Below are positions 8,129-16,052 of a DNA stretch of 64,000 nt, piece after piece (positions within the stretch are counted from its first letter, which is position 1; each line of letters starts with the position of its first letter). Location: assembly GCA_900544135.1 (NCBI GenBank), contig UQTU01000001.1:124001-188000 (forward strand), written 5' to 3'. Position numbers and translations under genes: made by a program. Below the pieces are notes generated by a model that saw only the letters and a list, made by a program, of their open reading frames with translations, had not been told where the DNA came from and searched no databases. This DNA is from an uncultured Collinsella sp. Its GTDB lineage: Bacteria; Actinomycetota; Coriobacteriia; Coriobacteriales; Coriobacteriaceae.

Positions 8129-8301
8129 CCGGAAAGCTCATCCCGGAATTTACGTCCAGAACGGGACGCGCTTTCCCCTAGAGGCCCCAAACGGAAACCG
8201 TATCCCAGATTTCGCGCTCAAACTGGGATACGGTTTCCGCTAGCCCCTTCAACCGGAAACTGCGTCCCGGAATCCGAGCTCAAAACGGGTCGCACTTTCC
8301 G
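8129..8301. repeat. Tandem array of three 49-bp palindromes with a 62-bp period
   Basis: Units occupy 8129-8177, 8191-8239 and 8253-8301, exactly 62 bp apart, separated by 13-bp spacers that share CTAG and CCCC. Each unit folds on itself; unit 2 is perfect (CGGAAACCGTATCCCAG paired with CTGGGATACGGTTTCCG). The array fills the space between two convergent genes, ending 6 bp before the ArsC-family stop. Confidence 0.9.
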
Positions 8302-8307
8302 CAGCCG

Positions 8308-8667
8308 CTACAGCAACGCCTCGGCCCAAGCCGCTTCCCTAAAGCCGGGAATCGCAAAGTCGTCGCCCACCAGCAGCGGACGCTTGACCAGCATGCCGTC
8401 GGTCGCCAGCAGCTCGTAGCACTCCTGATCCGTCATGCCCGCATCCAGACGCGCCTTCAGGCCCAGCTCTCGATATTTCATGCCCGACGAATTAAATAAG
8501 CGCCGCACCGGCAGCCCCGAACGAGCAATCCAGGTCGCAAGCTCATCAGCCGTGGGATTGTCCAAAACGATATCGCGATCGATATACTCTACCCCATGTT
8601 CGTCCAGCCATGCCTTGGCCTTCTTACAGGTCGAGCACTTGGGATATTCAACAAACAATACCGCCAT
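8308..8667 (-). CDS. ArsC/Spx-family thioredoxin-fold protein
   Basis: A 119-residue member of the arsenate reductase-like (ArsC/Spx/YffB) family. The N-terminal strand VEYPKCSTCKKAKAWL carries the CxxC redox motif, followed by EYIDRDIVLDNPTADEL, RRLFNSSGMKYRELGLK and KRPLLVGDD, the standard family order. The ATG at 8667 has AAAGGAAA upstream. Members act as thiol reductases or, as Spx, as RNA polymerase-binding regulators. Substrate cannot be told from sequence, and no arsenic resistance genes are adjacent, so arsenate reduction is unlikely to be its main job. Confidence 0.88.
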   Translation of the reverse strand: MAVLFVEYPKCSTCKKAKAWLDEHGVEYIDRDIVLDNPTADELATWIARSGLPVRRLFNSSGMKYRELGLKARLDAGMTDQECYELLATDGMLVKRPLLVGDDFAIPGFREAAWAEALL

Positions 8668-8789
8668 GGGATTTCCTTTCTTAGAGAAAACAGGTGTCTG
8701 GAAAACTGCACATCGACGACCACTCGCGATTGCAGCCGTTATTGTAGTCAATGTCGAAGCATAGGCAGTCGCGATGTCTCGTCTTAAGG

Positions 8790-9371
8790 CTAGCGCCTCG
8801 CATGGGCGCCGATCGGCCGAGTCGCATGGCGCACCAACGCCGCTGCCAGCAATACCAACAGCATGGCGGTGACATAGCCCGCAGCATCGAATCCTAAATC
8901 GATAACGTCGAAATGCCTGCCGGGAACAAAGATCTTATGCACCTGGTCGCCAACGGAGCAGGCAGCGCAAAAGAGAAACACAGGCACGCAACGGGAACAC
9001 ACACTCCATGGACGCCTGGAAAAGCAGACCACGATCACCGAGGCGAACAATCCGACGAAGAAAAACTCTACGGTATGGGCGACGCGACGGACGTTTGCGC
9101 CTACCCACATGCGAATGGAAGCAAGTCGACCAGGCTGGACCGTCGAGGCAGCCGGATTGGTACTCTCAGTCATGCCGTCCCCCGCCTGAATTTCACCCGT
9201 GATGCCGGTAGCCTGAACGCTCGCAGCCTGACCCTCCACCACGCGCGCGGTGGACTCGCTCAGCAACGACGTCTGCACTGCGTTTTGCTCCGTCAGCACC
9301 CAGATGCCCGCCAGCGTTGCGGCGAACAGAGCGATCGCGGTCCACCCGATTATTTTCTTCATGTGCGCCAA
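8790..9371 (-). CDS. VanZ-like membrane protein
   Basis: A 193-residue protein with one N-terminal membrane segment (KKIIGWTAIALFAATLAGIW), about 60 polar, probably extracytoplasmic residues, then a VanZ-like core. That core has RRVAHTVEFFFVGLFA, GDQVHKIFVPGRHFDVIDLG and DAAGYVTAMLLVLL. The His-Glu and Arg-Asp-Asp-Gly positions follow the VanZ pattern. I take the TTG at 9371 as start because GGAGG lies 7 nt upstream; an ATG at 9362 is the alternative. There is no vancomycin resistance cluster around it. VanZ-like proteins are linked to cell-envelope and teicoplanin phenotypes, but function here is unknown. Confidence 0.8.
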   Translation of the reverse strand: MAHMKKIIGWTAIALFAATLAGIWVLTEQNAVQTSLLSESTARVVEGQAASVQATGITGEIQAGDGMTESTNPAASTVQPGRLASIRMWVGANVRRVAHTVEFFFVGLFASVIVVCFSRRPWSVCSRCVPVFLFCAACSVGDQVHKIFVPGRHFDVIDLGFDAAGYVTAMLLVLLAAALVRHATRPIGAHARR

Positions 9372-9477
9372 AGGCCAACCTCCGTCTTTTTAAATATGAG
9401 CGAGTGTAGCCCCAAATGACATCGTCACCGTATCAAAATTTGAATCGCAACAGGAAGCGACAAAGCGACGCAAACCC

Positions 9478-10083
9478 CTACCCCGCCTCGCGCATCCAGC
9501 GATCGAACGTCCCCACGCACACGCCCAGGCACTTTGCTGCCTGGCTGCGGGTAATATCGCCCGCCTCATAGCTATCGCGCACCAGCTCAAACTGAGGAGG
9601 GCACGGCTTGCGAGGTCGACCGAAACGGACCCCTCGCGCCCGCGCCGCTGCAATTCCCTCCGCTTGGCGCCGATGGATATTCTCGCGCTCCACCTGCGCC
9701 ACGTAGCTCAGCAGTTGCAGCACAATATCGGCAATCAGGGTATTAGTCACATCCGGCGTGCCGCTTGCCCTGGCGCGCGTGTCAAGCAATGGCATGTCCA
9801 ACACCACAATGGCAACCCCGAGCTCCTTGGTAATGCGACGCCATTCCTCAAGAATCTCGGAGTAATTACGACCAAGTCGGTCGATAGAAAGCACCACCAG
9901 CACGTCCCCGTCTCCCAGGACGTGCAGCAGCTCGCGATAGCGCGGTCGATCGAAGTCCTTGCCGCTCGCATGGTCGGCATAAATATTCGCCGAGCCCACG
10001 CCATAGGCGCCCAGCGCATCCAGCTGCCGATTAAGATTCTGATCGCGCGAACTCACCCGCGCATAACCATACACCGTCGCCAT
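9478..10083 (-). CDS. Serine recombinase (resolvase/invertase family)
   Basis: A 201-residue small serine recombinase. The catalytic serine is in YGYARVSSRDQN near residue 11, and the family motifs DHASGKDFDRPRYRELL and VLSIDRLGRNYSEILEEW are intact. A C-terminal resolvase helix-turn-helix reads RSQAAKCLGVCVGTFDRWM. Length equals Hin/Gin or Tn3-type enzymes. The ATG at 10083 lacks a strong ribosome site. No transposase or invertible gene segment is adjacent. A 40-bp hairpin repeat (10104-10143), also found at 22232, lies just upstream. It may be a transposon remnant or a lone DNA invertase. Confidence 0.9.
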   Translation of the reverse strand: MATVYGYARVSSRDQNLNRQLDALGAYGVGSANIYADHASGKDFDRPRYRELLHVLGDGDVLVVLSIDRLGRNYSEILEEWRRITKELGVAIVVLDMPLLDTRARASGTPDVTNTLIADIVLQLLSYVAQVERENIHRRQAEGIAAARARGVRFGRPRKPCPPQFELVRDSYEAGDITRSQAAKCLGVCVGTFDRWMREAG

Positions 10084-10103
10084 CTCATCCCCGCTTTCTT
10101 GTA

Positions 10104-10143
10104 AACCTGCCAAAAAGGGACAGGTTTATTTTGGTAGGTTTTA
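10104..10143. repeat. Hairpin repeat family D, copy 1
   Basis: AACCTGCCAAAA (10104-10115) and TTTTGGTAGGTT form a 12-bp stem with one G-T pair around AGGGACAGGTTTA. A copy with 36 of 40 identical positions is at 22232-22271. Confidence 0.85.
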
Positions 10144-10203
10144 CCTCTCAAATAGCAGGTAAGCGGGCGGCCGAGCAGACGGCAAGGTAGCCATGATCCA
10201 AAT

Positions 10204-10235
10204 GCGGAGGGCGGCCCCGAAAGACCGCCCTCCGC
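10204..10235 (-). terminator. Probable terminator of rnr
   Basis: On the minus strand GCGGAGGGCGG pairs with CCGCCCTCCGC (11 bp) about 26 bp after the RNase R stop. The following T-run is weak (ATTTGGAT). Confidence 0.6.
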
Positions 10236-10260
10236 TCTCCCGCCATGAGTCGAGATTTGG

Positions 10261-12396
10261 CTAATGGATAAGCTTAAAGTCCAAGTGCCCACGCGTGGTA
10301 TTGACGCGCGAGACCTCGATAATCACGCGCTGGCCCAGTTCATAGCGAGTCCCCGTGTCGGCGCCCGTCAGCGTAAGCGCATCCTCGTCGAACTCGAACC
10401 ACTCGTTGCCCAGGCTCTTGATCGAAACCAAGCCTTCGACCTGCGTCAGGTCCAAGCGCACAAAGAGGCCCATGCTGCTAACCCACGAGACGGTTCCGGC
10501 ATAGCGCTCGCCCAGACGGTCCTCATAGTACTGGGCAATCTTGATCTTTTGCGTCGCATGGCTAGCGGCATCTGCCGCGCGCTCGGCATCGCTGCATGCG
10601 CGGCAGATCTGCGGCAGAATGCGCGGCAGCGACTCGCGCCCCTTGCCGATCAGCCGCGGCGTACGGACCAGGGCGTCCTTGCCGCCGAGCTGCTCATAGG
10701 CCAACTGCAGTTTGAGCACGCGGTGCACCACCAGATCGGGGTAGCGACGGATGGGACTCGTAAAGTGACAGTAGCACGGCGCGGCGAGCGCAAAGTGGCC
10801 CTCGTTGCGCGGCTTGTACAGTGCGCGCTGCATGCTGCGCAGAAGCAGCGTGTTGACGAGCGGTGCGTTGGCCGTACCGGCGGCAGCATCAACTGCAGCC
10901 TGTAGCTCATCGGGACTCCCCAGGGCGATACCGGCAGCACGGCGATCGTCGATGATGCCCAGCTGCGCCAGCGCAACGGCGGCACCGTGCAGGCTATCGG
11001 GGCTCGGATCCTCATGCACGCGATAGCAGGCCTCGATATCACGGTCTGCCAGCCACTCTGCAACGCACTCGTTGGCGAGTAGCATGGCTTCCTCGATAAG
11101 CGACGTGGCACACGAACGCTCGCGCGCCACAATCTGCACGGGTACTCCGTCCTCATCCAATAGAGCGCGAATCTCGGCCGTGTCAAAATCGACTGAGCCG
11201 CGGGCACGACGAATACGACGGCGAAGTTCGGCGAGTTCGTTGGCGGCGACAAGGAAATCGCCGAGGTCGACGTTATAGCCGCGAGCAGTTTCCTCGCACG
11301 CAAGACCGCGCTCAAGCGCCTCCTCGCGCGAGGCCTCAGCAGCCGCAACATCCTCGGCCGCACCCTCCAGCACCCCATACTCCACCGCGCCGGCACGCAC
11401 CAGCAGCGCCTCGGCGCCGTCATAGTCCATACGCACACGCGAGCGAATCACGCTGGGGTACGGATCGTAATGCCGCACGCGACCCTGCGCATCGAGTTCA
11501 ATGTCAACGGTAAACGCAAGACGGTCCTCGTCAGGGCGAAGCGAACACAGGTCACAGGACAGGCGTTCGGGCAGCATGGGAAGCACGCGATCGGCCAGAT
11601 ACACCGATGTCGTACGATGGCGAGCCTCAAGATCGATATGCCCGTCCCAAGCCACATAGTGAGAAACGTCAGCGATATGCACACCCAGCTTGTAGCCACC
11701 CTCGGGCGTGCGCTCAAGCGAAATGGCATCGTCAAAGTCGCGCGCGTCGACCGGGTCGATCGTGATGACAAAGCGGTCGCGCAGATCGCGGCGGAGCGGG
11801 TCCTTAAGCGCCGCGGACACATCGAGCGAAAGTCCCTCGGCCTCGTCCAGCGCGGCCTCGGGATAGCTATCGGTATAGCCGTAACGCGCCATCACGTATT
11901 GAACGCCCAAATCGGGCGCGTCATCTCCGCCAATGCGGCGTTCGATCGTCACGGTGCCCGATTCCAGGCGCGTCGGGTAGGTCAAAATGCGCGCGACAAC
12001 GGCATCACCCGGGTGGACGCCCAGACGATCCGCCGAGGTATCCTCGGGCAGAATGAAGAAGTCGGCCTTCAGGCGCGAATCGAGCGGCTCGATCACACCG
12101 AGCGGACCAGCGGTCTGGTACGTACCCACCACGCTTATGGCTGCGCGCTCAACCACGCCTTCGATCACGGCGCGCCGCTCACCGTGCGGGCTGTTCTTAA
12201 TGCTCACGGCAACGGTATCGCCATCCATGATCTCGCGCTTACCGCGGCCCATAACCTTGTAGTCGCCGCTCTCGGTTATGACATAGGCGCCATGCTCATG
12301 GAGCTGCACGCGCCCGGTCAGGCTCGGACGGCGTTCGCTGCGCACCGGCCCGCGCTTATTGCGAGCTCCACGCTTATGCTTGTTATTGCGCCCCAT
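10261..12396 (-). CDS. rnr: Ribonuclease R (RNB family 3'-5' exoribonuclease)
   Basis: A 711-residue RNase II/R family enzyme that degrades structured RNA from the 3' end. It has a basic N-terminus (MGRNNKHKRGARNKRG), cold-shock domains to about residue 220, and an RNB core beginning with the catalytic Asp cluster DPVDARDFDDAISLE. It continues with ADVSHYVAWDG and DRVLPMLPERLS, then HFTSPIRRYPDLVVHR, and a C-terminal S1 domain (GTVSWVSSMGLFVRLD). All four metal-binding Asp positions appear present. The ATG at 12396 follows AAGGAGG. Length and order are normal for RNase R. In many bacteria rnr is near smpB, which is about 4 kb away here. Confidence 0.97.
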   Translation of the reverse strand: MGRNNKHKRGARNKRGPVRSERRPSLTGRVQLHEHGAYVITESGDYKVMGRGKREIMDGDTVAVSIKNSPHGERRAVIEGVVERAAISVVGTYQTAGPLGVIEPLDSRLKADFFILPEDTSADRLGVHPGDAVVARILTYPTRLESGTVTIERRIGGDDAPDLGVQYVMARYGYTDSYPEAALDEAEGLSLDVSAALKDPLRRDLRDRFVITIDPVDARDFDDAISLERTPEGGYKLGVHIADVSHYVAWDGHIDLEARHRTTSVYLADRVLPMLPERLSCDLCSLRPDEDRLAFTVDIELDAQGRVRHYDPYPSVIRSRVRMDYDGAEALLVRAGAVEYGVLEGAAEDVAAAEASREEALERGLACEETARGYNVDLGDFLVAANELAELRRRIRRARGSVDFDTAEIRALLDEDGVPVQIVARERSCATSLIEEAMLLANECVAEWLADRDIEACYRVHEDPSPDSLHGAAVALAQLGIIDDRRAAGIALGSPDELQAAVDAAAGTANAPLVNTLLLRSMQRALYKPRNEGHFALAAPCYCHFTSPIRRYPDLVVHRVLKLQLAYEQLGGKDALVRTPRLIGKGRESLPRILPQICRACSDAERAADAASHATQKIKIAQYYEDRLGERYAGTVSWVSSMGLFVRLDLTQVEGLVSIKSLGNEWFEFDEDALTLTGADTGTRYELGQRVIIEVSRVNTTRGHLDFKLIH

Positions 12397-12473
12397 GGCG
12401 CCTCCTTGCTATCGATGACGAACTCCAAAGAGTCTACCCAAATGATTCGCTTTCCTGCCGTCCCCTAGGGATC

Positions 12474-12507
12474 AAAAAACGGGCCGCCCCATAAGAGACG
12501 ACCCGTT
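12474..12507 (-). terminator. Rho-independent terminator of ftsEX
   Basis: On the minus strand AACGGGTCGTC pairs with GGCGGCCCGTT and is followed by TTTTTT. It lies 25 bp downstream of the ftsX stop. Confidence 0.85.
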
Positions 12508-12531
12508 GGAAGGGATGAATTCCAGGCATGC

Positions 12532-13452
12532 CTACACGCGCAGGTAGCGGCGCATGGCTATGGCAGAACCAAAGAGACCGATAATCACACCGACCAGAAT
12601 CAGCGCAGCATAGGTCACCAGGTAGTACTGCATCGGCAGGGCAAACGACATCCAGCCGATGCTCTCCTGCAAACGCGGAATCATCAGATTGCGCAGCAGC
12701 TCCAGAACGCCGATGGAAAGCAGCGAGCCCAAAATAGCCTGCAGTACGCCCTCGGTGATAAACGGGCCGCGAATGAAGCCGTTGCTGGCGCCGACCAGAC
12801 GCATAATCGCAATCTCACGACGACGCGCCGTGATGGACAGGCGAATCGTGTTGTTGATGAAGATGAATGCGATAAAGGTCAGAAGGCCAACGAGCACCAC
12901 GGCGGCGATGCGGATGTAGTTGGTCACCTGGAACAGGCGGCTCACTTCCTCCTGGCCGTACAGCACGCTCGCGTTGACGTCGCCGTCATCCGCGATCTTC
13001 TGGAAAACGGCGTTCTTCTTGAGCTTCTGGGCCGTGCTCTCGACCTTGGACGGATCGTCCATCTCAATTGCAAACGAAGCCGGCAGCGGGTTCTGGCCAT
13101 CGAGCGCGCTCATGGTGGCGTCGGCGTTGCCCGACATCTTGCTCGTATACTCGGCCAGCGCGTCGTCCTTGTCCTTATAGGTCACGGACTTGACGTTATT
13201 CCACGTCTTAAGCTCGGCCTCAAAAGCCTGGACATCGGCCTGATCGGCGTCATCGCTAATGAACGCGTTGATGACAACCTGATCCTCGACGGTGCCGATC
13301 ACGGAGTTCAGCATCGCGGAGCCCATGATGAACAGGCCGATGATAAACAGCGAAAGGAAGATCGTGATGACGGCGCCGAGCGAGGTAGTCCAGTTACGGA
13401 AGAAGTGACTGATTGCCTCTTTGAAGGAGTAGCCCACGTTAGTTGGTGCCAT
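12532..13452 (-). CDS. ftsX: Cell division ABC permease FtsX
   Basis: A 306-residue membrane subunit of the FtsEX complex, which transmits ATP hydrolysis by FtsE to cell wall hydrolases during septation. A first membrane segment (residues about 20-50) precedes an extracytoplasmic domain of about 130 residues, then three membrane segments. The conserved permease motif is ITARRREIAIMRLVGASNGFI, followed by GPFITEGVLQAILGSLLSIG. The gene overlaps ftsE by 14 nt, so the two are translated together. No murein hydrolase partner gene is adjacent. Confidence 0.96.
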   Translation of the reverse strand: MAPTNVGYSFKEAISHFFRNWTTSLGAVITIFLSLFIIGLFIMGSAMLNSVIGTVEDQVVINAFISDDADQADVQAFEAELKTWNNVKSVTYKDKDDALAEYTSKMSGNADATMSALDGQNPLPASFAIEMDDPSKVESTAQKLKKNAVFQKIADDGDVNASVLYGQEEVSRLFQVTNYIRIAAVVLVGLLTFIAFIFINNTIRLSITARRREIAIMRLVGASNGFIRGPFITEGVLQAILGSLLSIGVLELLRNLMIPRLQESIGWMSFALPMQYYLVTYAALILVGVIIGLFGSAIAMRRYLRV

Positions 13453-14659
13453 AGTTGCCGTAACCTCCCCTCTCCTGGTCGCGGATAACGTGGCCGCCCT
13501 CGAGGGCGATCACGCGACGGTGCATGCTATCGACCATCTCGCGGTCGTGCGTGGCGACGATCACGGTGGTGCCGGTGCGGTTAATACGCTCGAGCAGCTT
13601 CATGATGCCCAGCGAGATCGCCGGGTCGAGGTTACCCGTGGGCTCGTCGCAGATCAGCAGCGGCGGACGGTTGACCATGGCGCGGGCGACGGCAACGCGC
13701 TGCTGCTCGCCACCGGAAAGCTGGTCGGGCAGCGAGTCCATCTGATCGGCCAGACCGACCAGACGCAGCACCTCGGGCACCTGGCTGCGAATGACGCCCT
13801 TGGGCTTGCCGATGCACTGCAGGGCAAACGCCACGTTTTCGTAGGCGGTCTTTTGCGGCAGAAGCTTAAAGTCCTGGAACACGGCGCCAATCTGGCGGCG
13901 CAGGAACGGAACCTTGCGGTTCTTGATCTTCATGAGGTCCTGACCGGCAACCAAGATGCGGCCGCTCGTCGGCTTGACGTCGCGGTTGAGCGTCGACAGC
14001 AGCGTGGTCTTACCCGAGCCGGAATGACCGACCAGGAAGACGAACTCGCCCGGATAGATCTCGATGTTGATGTCGTCGAGTGCAGGCTTGTTGGGCTGTG
14101 CCGGATAGATCTTGGTGACATGCTCCATAAGGATGACGGGCTCGACACCGGCCTGCTTGGCCATCTTCTTGCGGCTGGCCTGCGGATCGATGGGCGCAAA
14201 CACCGACGTAAAATCGGGGTTGTTGAGCGCGTTATCGAGGCTTGCGACCTCGGCTGCCTGATCGCTCTCGACCACCGGGGCAGCAGGCTGCGCGGGATCG
14301 GGAATAGCGGCAAAGAGACCGGACTGCGCAGGCTGAGGAACCGGCGTCGCAGGGGCCATGGGGTCGGGAATGCCGGCCATGGTAGGCTGCGGCGTGGCGG
14401 CGCCAGCCTGAGGCTGCTCCACGCGAGCGGTCACGGCCTGAACGGGCTCAAAACCCGCCGTGCCGGAAAGCGCGACATCGCTGGTGGGATTGTAGGCAAA
14501 GGGATCGGATGCCGGCTGTGCCTGATCTGCCGGCTGAGTGGGGGCCTGAGCAACAGGCTGGCCCTCTGAATCCGGAGTGGCGAAACGACTGCCCTGGACG
14601 CCCGTCTGCGTCTTGGGGGCATCATCGCCCGCACCGGAGGTACGGAAGTGGTTACCCAC
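13439..14659 (-). CDS. ftsE: Cell division ATPase FtsE with a long disordered N-terminal extension
   Basis: The ABC domain starts near residue 174 (ILMEHVTKIYPAQPNKPALD) and has Walker A GHSGSGKTT at about 211, the signature LSGGEQQRVAVARAM and Walker B LLICDEPTGNLD. It is a normal FtsE that pairs with FtsX. Unusually, about 173 residues precede it, rich in Pro, Gln and Ala (for example QAPTQPADQAQPASDPFAYN), with no recognisable domain. FtsE is usually about 225 residues. The frame is continuous, and an internal start at MAKQAGVEPV is possible but lacks a better ribosome site. The extension is cytoplasmic and could contact septal partners; that is inference. Confidence 0.94.
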   Translation of the reverse strand: MGNHFRTSGAGDDAPKTQTGVQGSRFATPDSEGQPVAQAPTQPADQAQPASDPFAYNPTSDVALSGTAGFEPVQAVTARVEQPQAGAATPQPTMAGIPDPMAPATPVPQPAQSGLFAAIPDPAQPAAPVVESDQAAEVASLDNALNNPDFTSVFAPIDPQASRKKMAKQAGVEPVILMEHVTKIYPAQPNKPALDDINIEIYPGEFVFLVGHSGSGKTTLLSTLNRDVKPTSGRILVAGQDLMKIKNRKVPFLRRQIGAVFQDFKLLPQKTAYENVAFALQCIGKPKGVIRSQVPEVLRLVGLADQMDSLPDQLSGGEQQRVAVARAMVNRPPLLICDEPTGNLDPAISLGIMKLLERINRTGTTVIVATHDREMVDSMHRRVIALEGGHVIRDQERGGYGNYGTN

Positions 14660-14762
14660 TGGTGCTCCTTATCGTCGTGCGTTTAAACTACATGAGCGCT
14701 TTGTATTTTAGCAGCATTAGCTTTACTGCACATAAGAAGCATGGCGGGGTTTGGGTCTCACC

Positions 14763-14890
14763 GGCCGGGCGCAGGGTTACCTCCCAAATCGTCCTCGCGC
14801 ATGGCCGGCATTTGTCCTGCTCCTGCGGAGCTGCGGACAAACGCCGGCCTGCGCTGCGGAAAGATTTGGGAGGTAACCCTGCGCCCGGCC
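14763..14890. repeat. Large near-perfect palindrome (128 nt)
   Basis: The outer 28-nt arms (14763-14790 and 14863-14890, starting GGCCGGGCGCAGGGTTACC) are perfectly complementary. Inside, GCGCA-GGCCGGC-TTTGTCC pairs with its complement with only a bulge and one mismatch, leaving a loop of about 15 nt. Transcribed RNA from either strand would form a rod of nearly 60 bp. It is not followed by a U-run. Confidence 0.92.
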
Positions 14891-15030
14891 TGCGGCTACT
14901 ATGGGGCCGACGCACCAACTTGAGATGCTGCGCATACAAAGTTGGAAGGGTCTGAATTGCACTTCGTTGGGATGGGCCCGTTTCCCCATGGGAACTTTGC
15001 TTGGCAGGACTCTAATTTAAATTCAGCATA

Positions 15031-15063
15031 AACAGGGGCGCCCTCTTTGAGGACGCCCCTGTT
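15031..15063 (-). terminator. Probable terminator of the transketolase operon
   Basis: AACAGGGGCG and its complement CGCCCCTGTT enclose a further CCTC/GAGG pairing, about 47 bp past the stop of the C-terminal subunit gene. On the minus strand the T-run is short (GTTTATG). Confidence 0.65.
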
Positions 15064-15109
15064 CTGGCTTGTTTGCGGTTGTCGACGCGATACTTTGCCT
15101 CGTCTTGCC

Positions 15110-16051
15110 TTATGCCAAGAACTCCTTGGTGGTCGCCACGATGTTGGCGGCGTCCAGGCCGTACTTGTGCAGGAGCTCGGCACCCGGGCCAGACTCACCG
15201 AAGGTGTCGTTGACGCCGATCTTCTTGAGCGGCGTCGGGCACTGCTCGCACAGGACGTCGGCAACGGCGCTGCCCAGGCCACCGATCACAGAGTGCTCCT
15301 CGACGGTCACGACGTGGCCGGTCTTGGTGGCGCTCTTGACGATCAGGTCGGCGTCGATGGGCTTGATGGTGTGCATGTTAATAACCTCGGCGTCGATGCC
15401 CTCGGCAGCGAGCTGCTCGGCAGCCTCGAGAGCCTCGCCGACCATCAGGCCGCAGGCGATGATGGTCACATCGGCGCCCTCGCGCATGACAATGCCCTTA
15501 CCCAACTCGAACTTGTAGGTCTCGGGGTCGTTGATAACCGGCGAGGCCAAACGAGCGAAGCGCATGTACACCGGACCGTCGCACTCGTAGGCGGCGCGCG
15601 TCACGGCGCGGGCTTCGACGTCGTCGGCGGGAACGATCACGGTCATGCCGGGGATGACGCGCATGAGGGCGATATCCTCGCAGCACTGGTGCGTGGCACC
15701 GTCCTCGCCCACCGAGATACCGGCGTGCGTGGCGCCAATCTTAACGTTGAGGTGCGGGTAGCCAATGGAGTTGCGGACCTGCTCAAAGGCGCGGCCGGCG
15801 GCGAACATGGCAAAGGTGCTCGCGAAGGCAACGCGACCGGTGGTTGCGATACCGGCGGCAACACCCATCAGGTTGCTCTCGGCAATGCCCACATCGAAGA
15901 AGCGGTCGGGGCAGGCGGCCTTAAACTTGCCGGTCTGCGTGGCGGCGGCCAGGTCGGCGTCGAGGACCACAAAGTCATCGTGCTCGTTGGCGAGCTCGAC
16001 GAGGGCCTCGCCGTAGCTTACACGCGTGGCGATTTTCTTGACGTCTGCCAT
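15110..16051 (-). CDS. Transketolase, C-terminal subunit
   Basis: A 313-residue protein carrying the pyrimidine-binding and C-terminal domains of transketolase, which with the N-terminal subunit moves two-carbon units in the pentose phosphate pathway. MADVKKIATRVSYGEALVEL is the start; the catalytic Glu region reads RFFDVGIAESNLMGVAAG; GATHAGISVGEDGATHQ and the domain ending EEHSVIGGLGSAVADVL are typical. The ATG at 16051 is one nucleotide after the stop of the upstream subunit, with GAGGAG inside that gene's end. Transketolase is split into two genes in many Actinomycetota and archaea. 1-Deoxyxylulose-5-phosphate synthase is excluded by size and the split. Confidence 0.94.
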   Translation of the reverse strand: MADVKKIATRVSYGEALVELANEHDDFVVLDADLAAATQTGKFKAACPDRFFDVGIAESNLMGVAAGIATTGRVAFASTFAMFAAGRAFEQVRNSIGYPHLNVKIGATHAGISVGEDGATHQCCEDIALMRVIPGMTVIVPADDVEARAVTRAAYECDGPVYMRFARLASPVINDPETYKFELGKGIVMREGADVTIIACGLMVGEALEAAEQLAAEGIDAEVINMHTIKPIDADLIVKSATKTGHVVTVEEHSVIGGLGSAVADVLCEQCPTPLKKIGVNDTFGESGPGAELLHKYGLDAANIVATTKEFLA

Positions 16052-16052
16052 C

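Larger units (their letters stand above)
14660..15109. other. Intergenic region between ftsE and the transketolase genes
   Basis: No credible gene is seen in these 450 bp. The segment holds a 128-nt palindrome (14763-14890), a smaller dyad CCAACTT...AAGTTGG (about 14925-14945), and the transketolase terminator (15031-15063). The ftsEX promoter should lie just above 14660 on the minus strand; no strong match was found. Confidence 0.6.

Noticed and set aside
8129..8301. Possible CRISPR array (regular 62-bp period)
   Set aside because: Units are 49-bp palindromes that differ in sequence, and spacers are only 13 bp and similar to each other. There are no cas genes. It is a palindrome array.
8308..8667. 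Arsenate resistance reductase
   Set aside because: The family includes Spx and YffB, and no ars transporter or regulator is adjacent. The general family name is kept.
8790..9371. Vancomycin/teicoplanin resistance locus
   Set aside because: Only a VanZ-like protein is present. No vanHAX or ligase genes are near.
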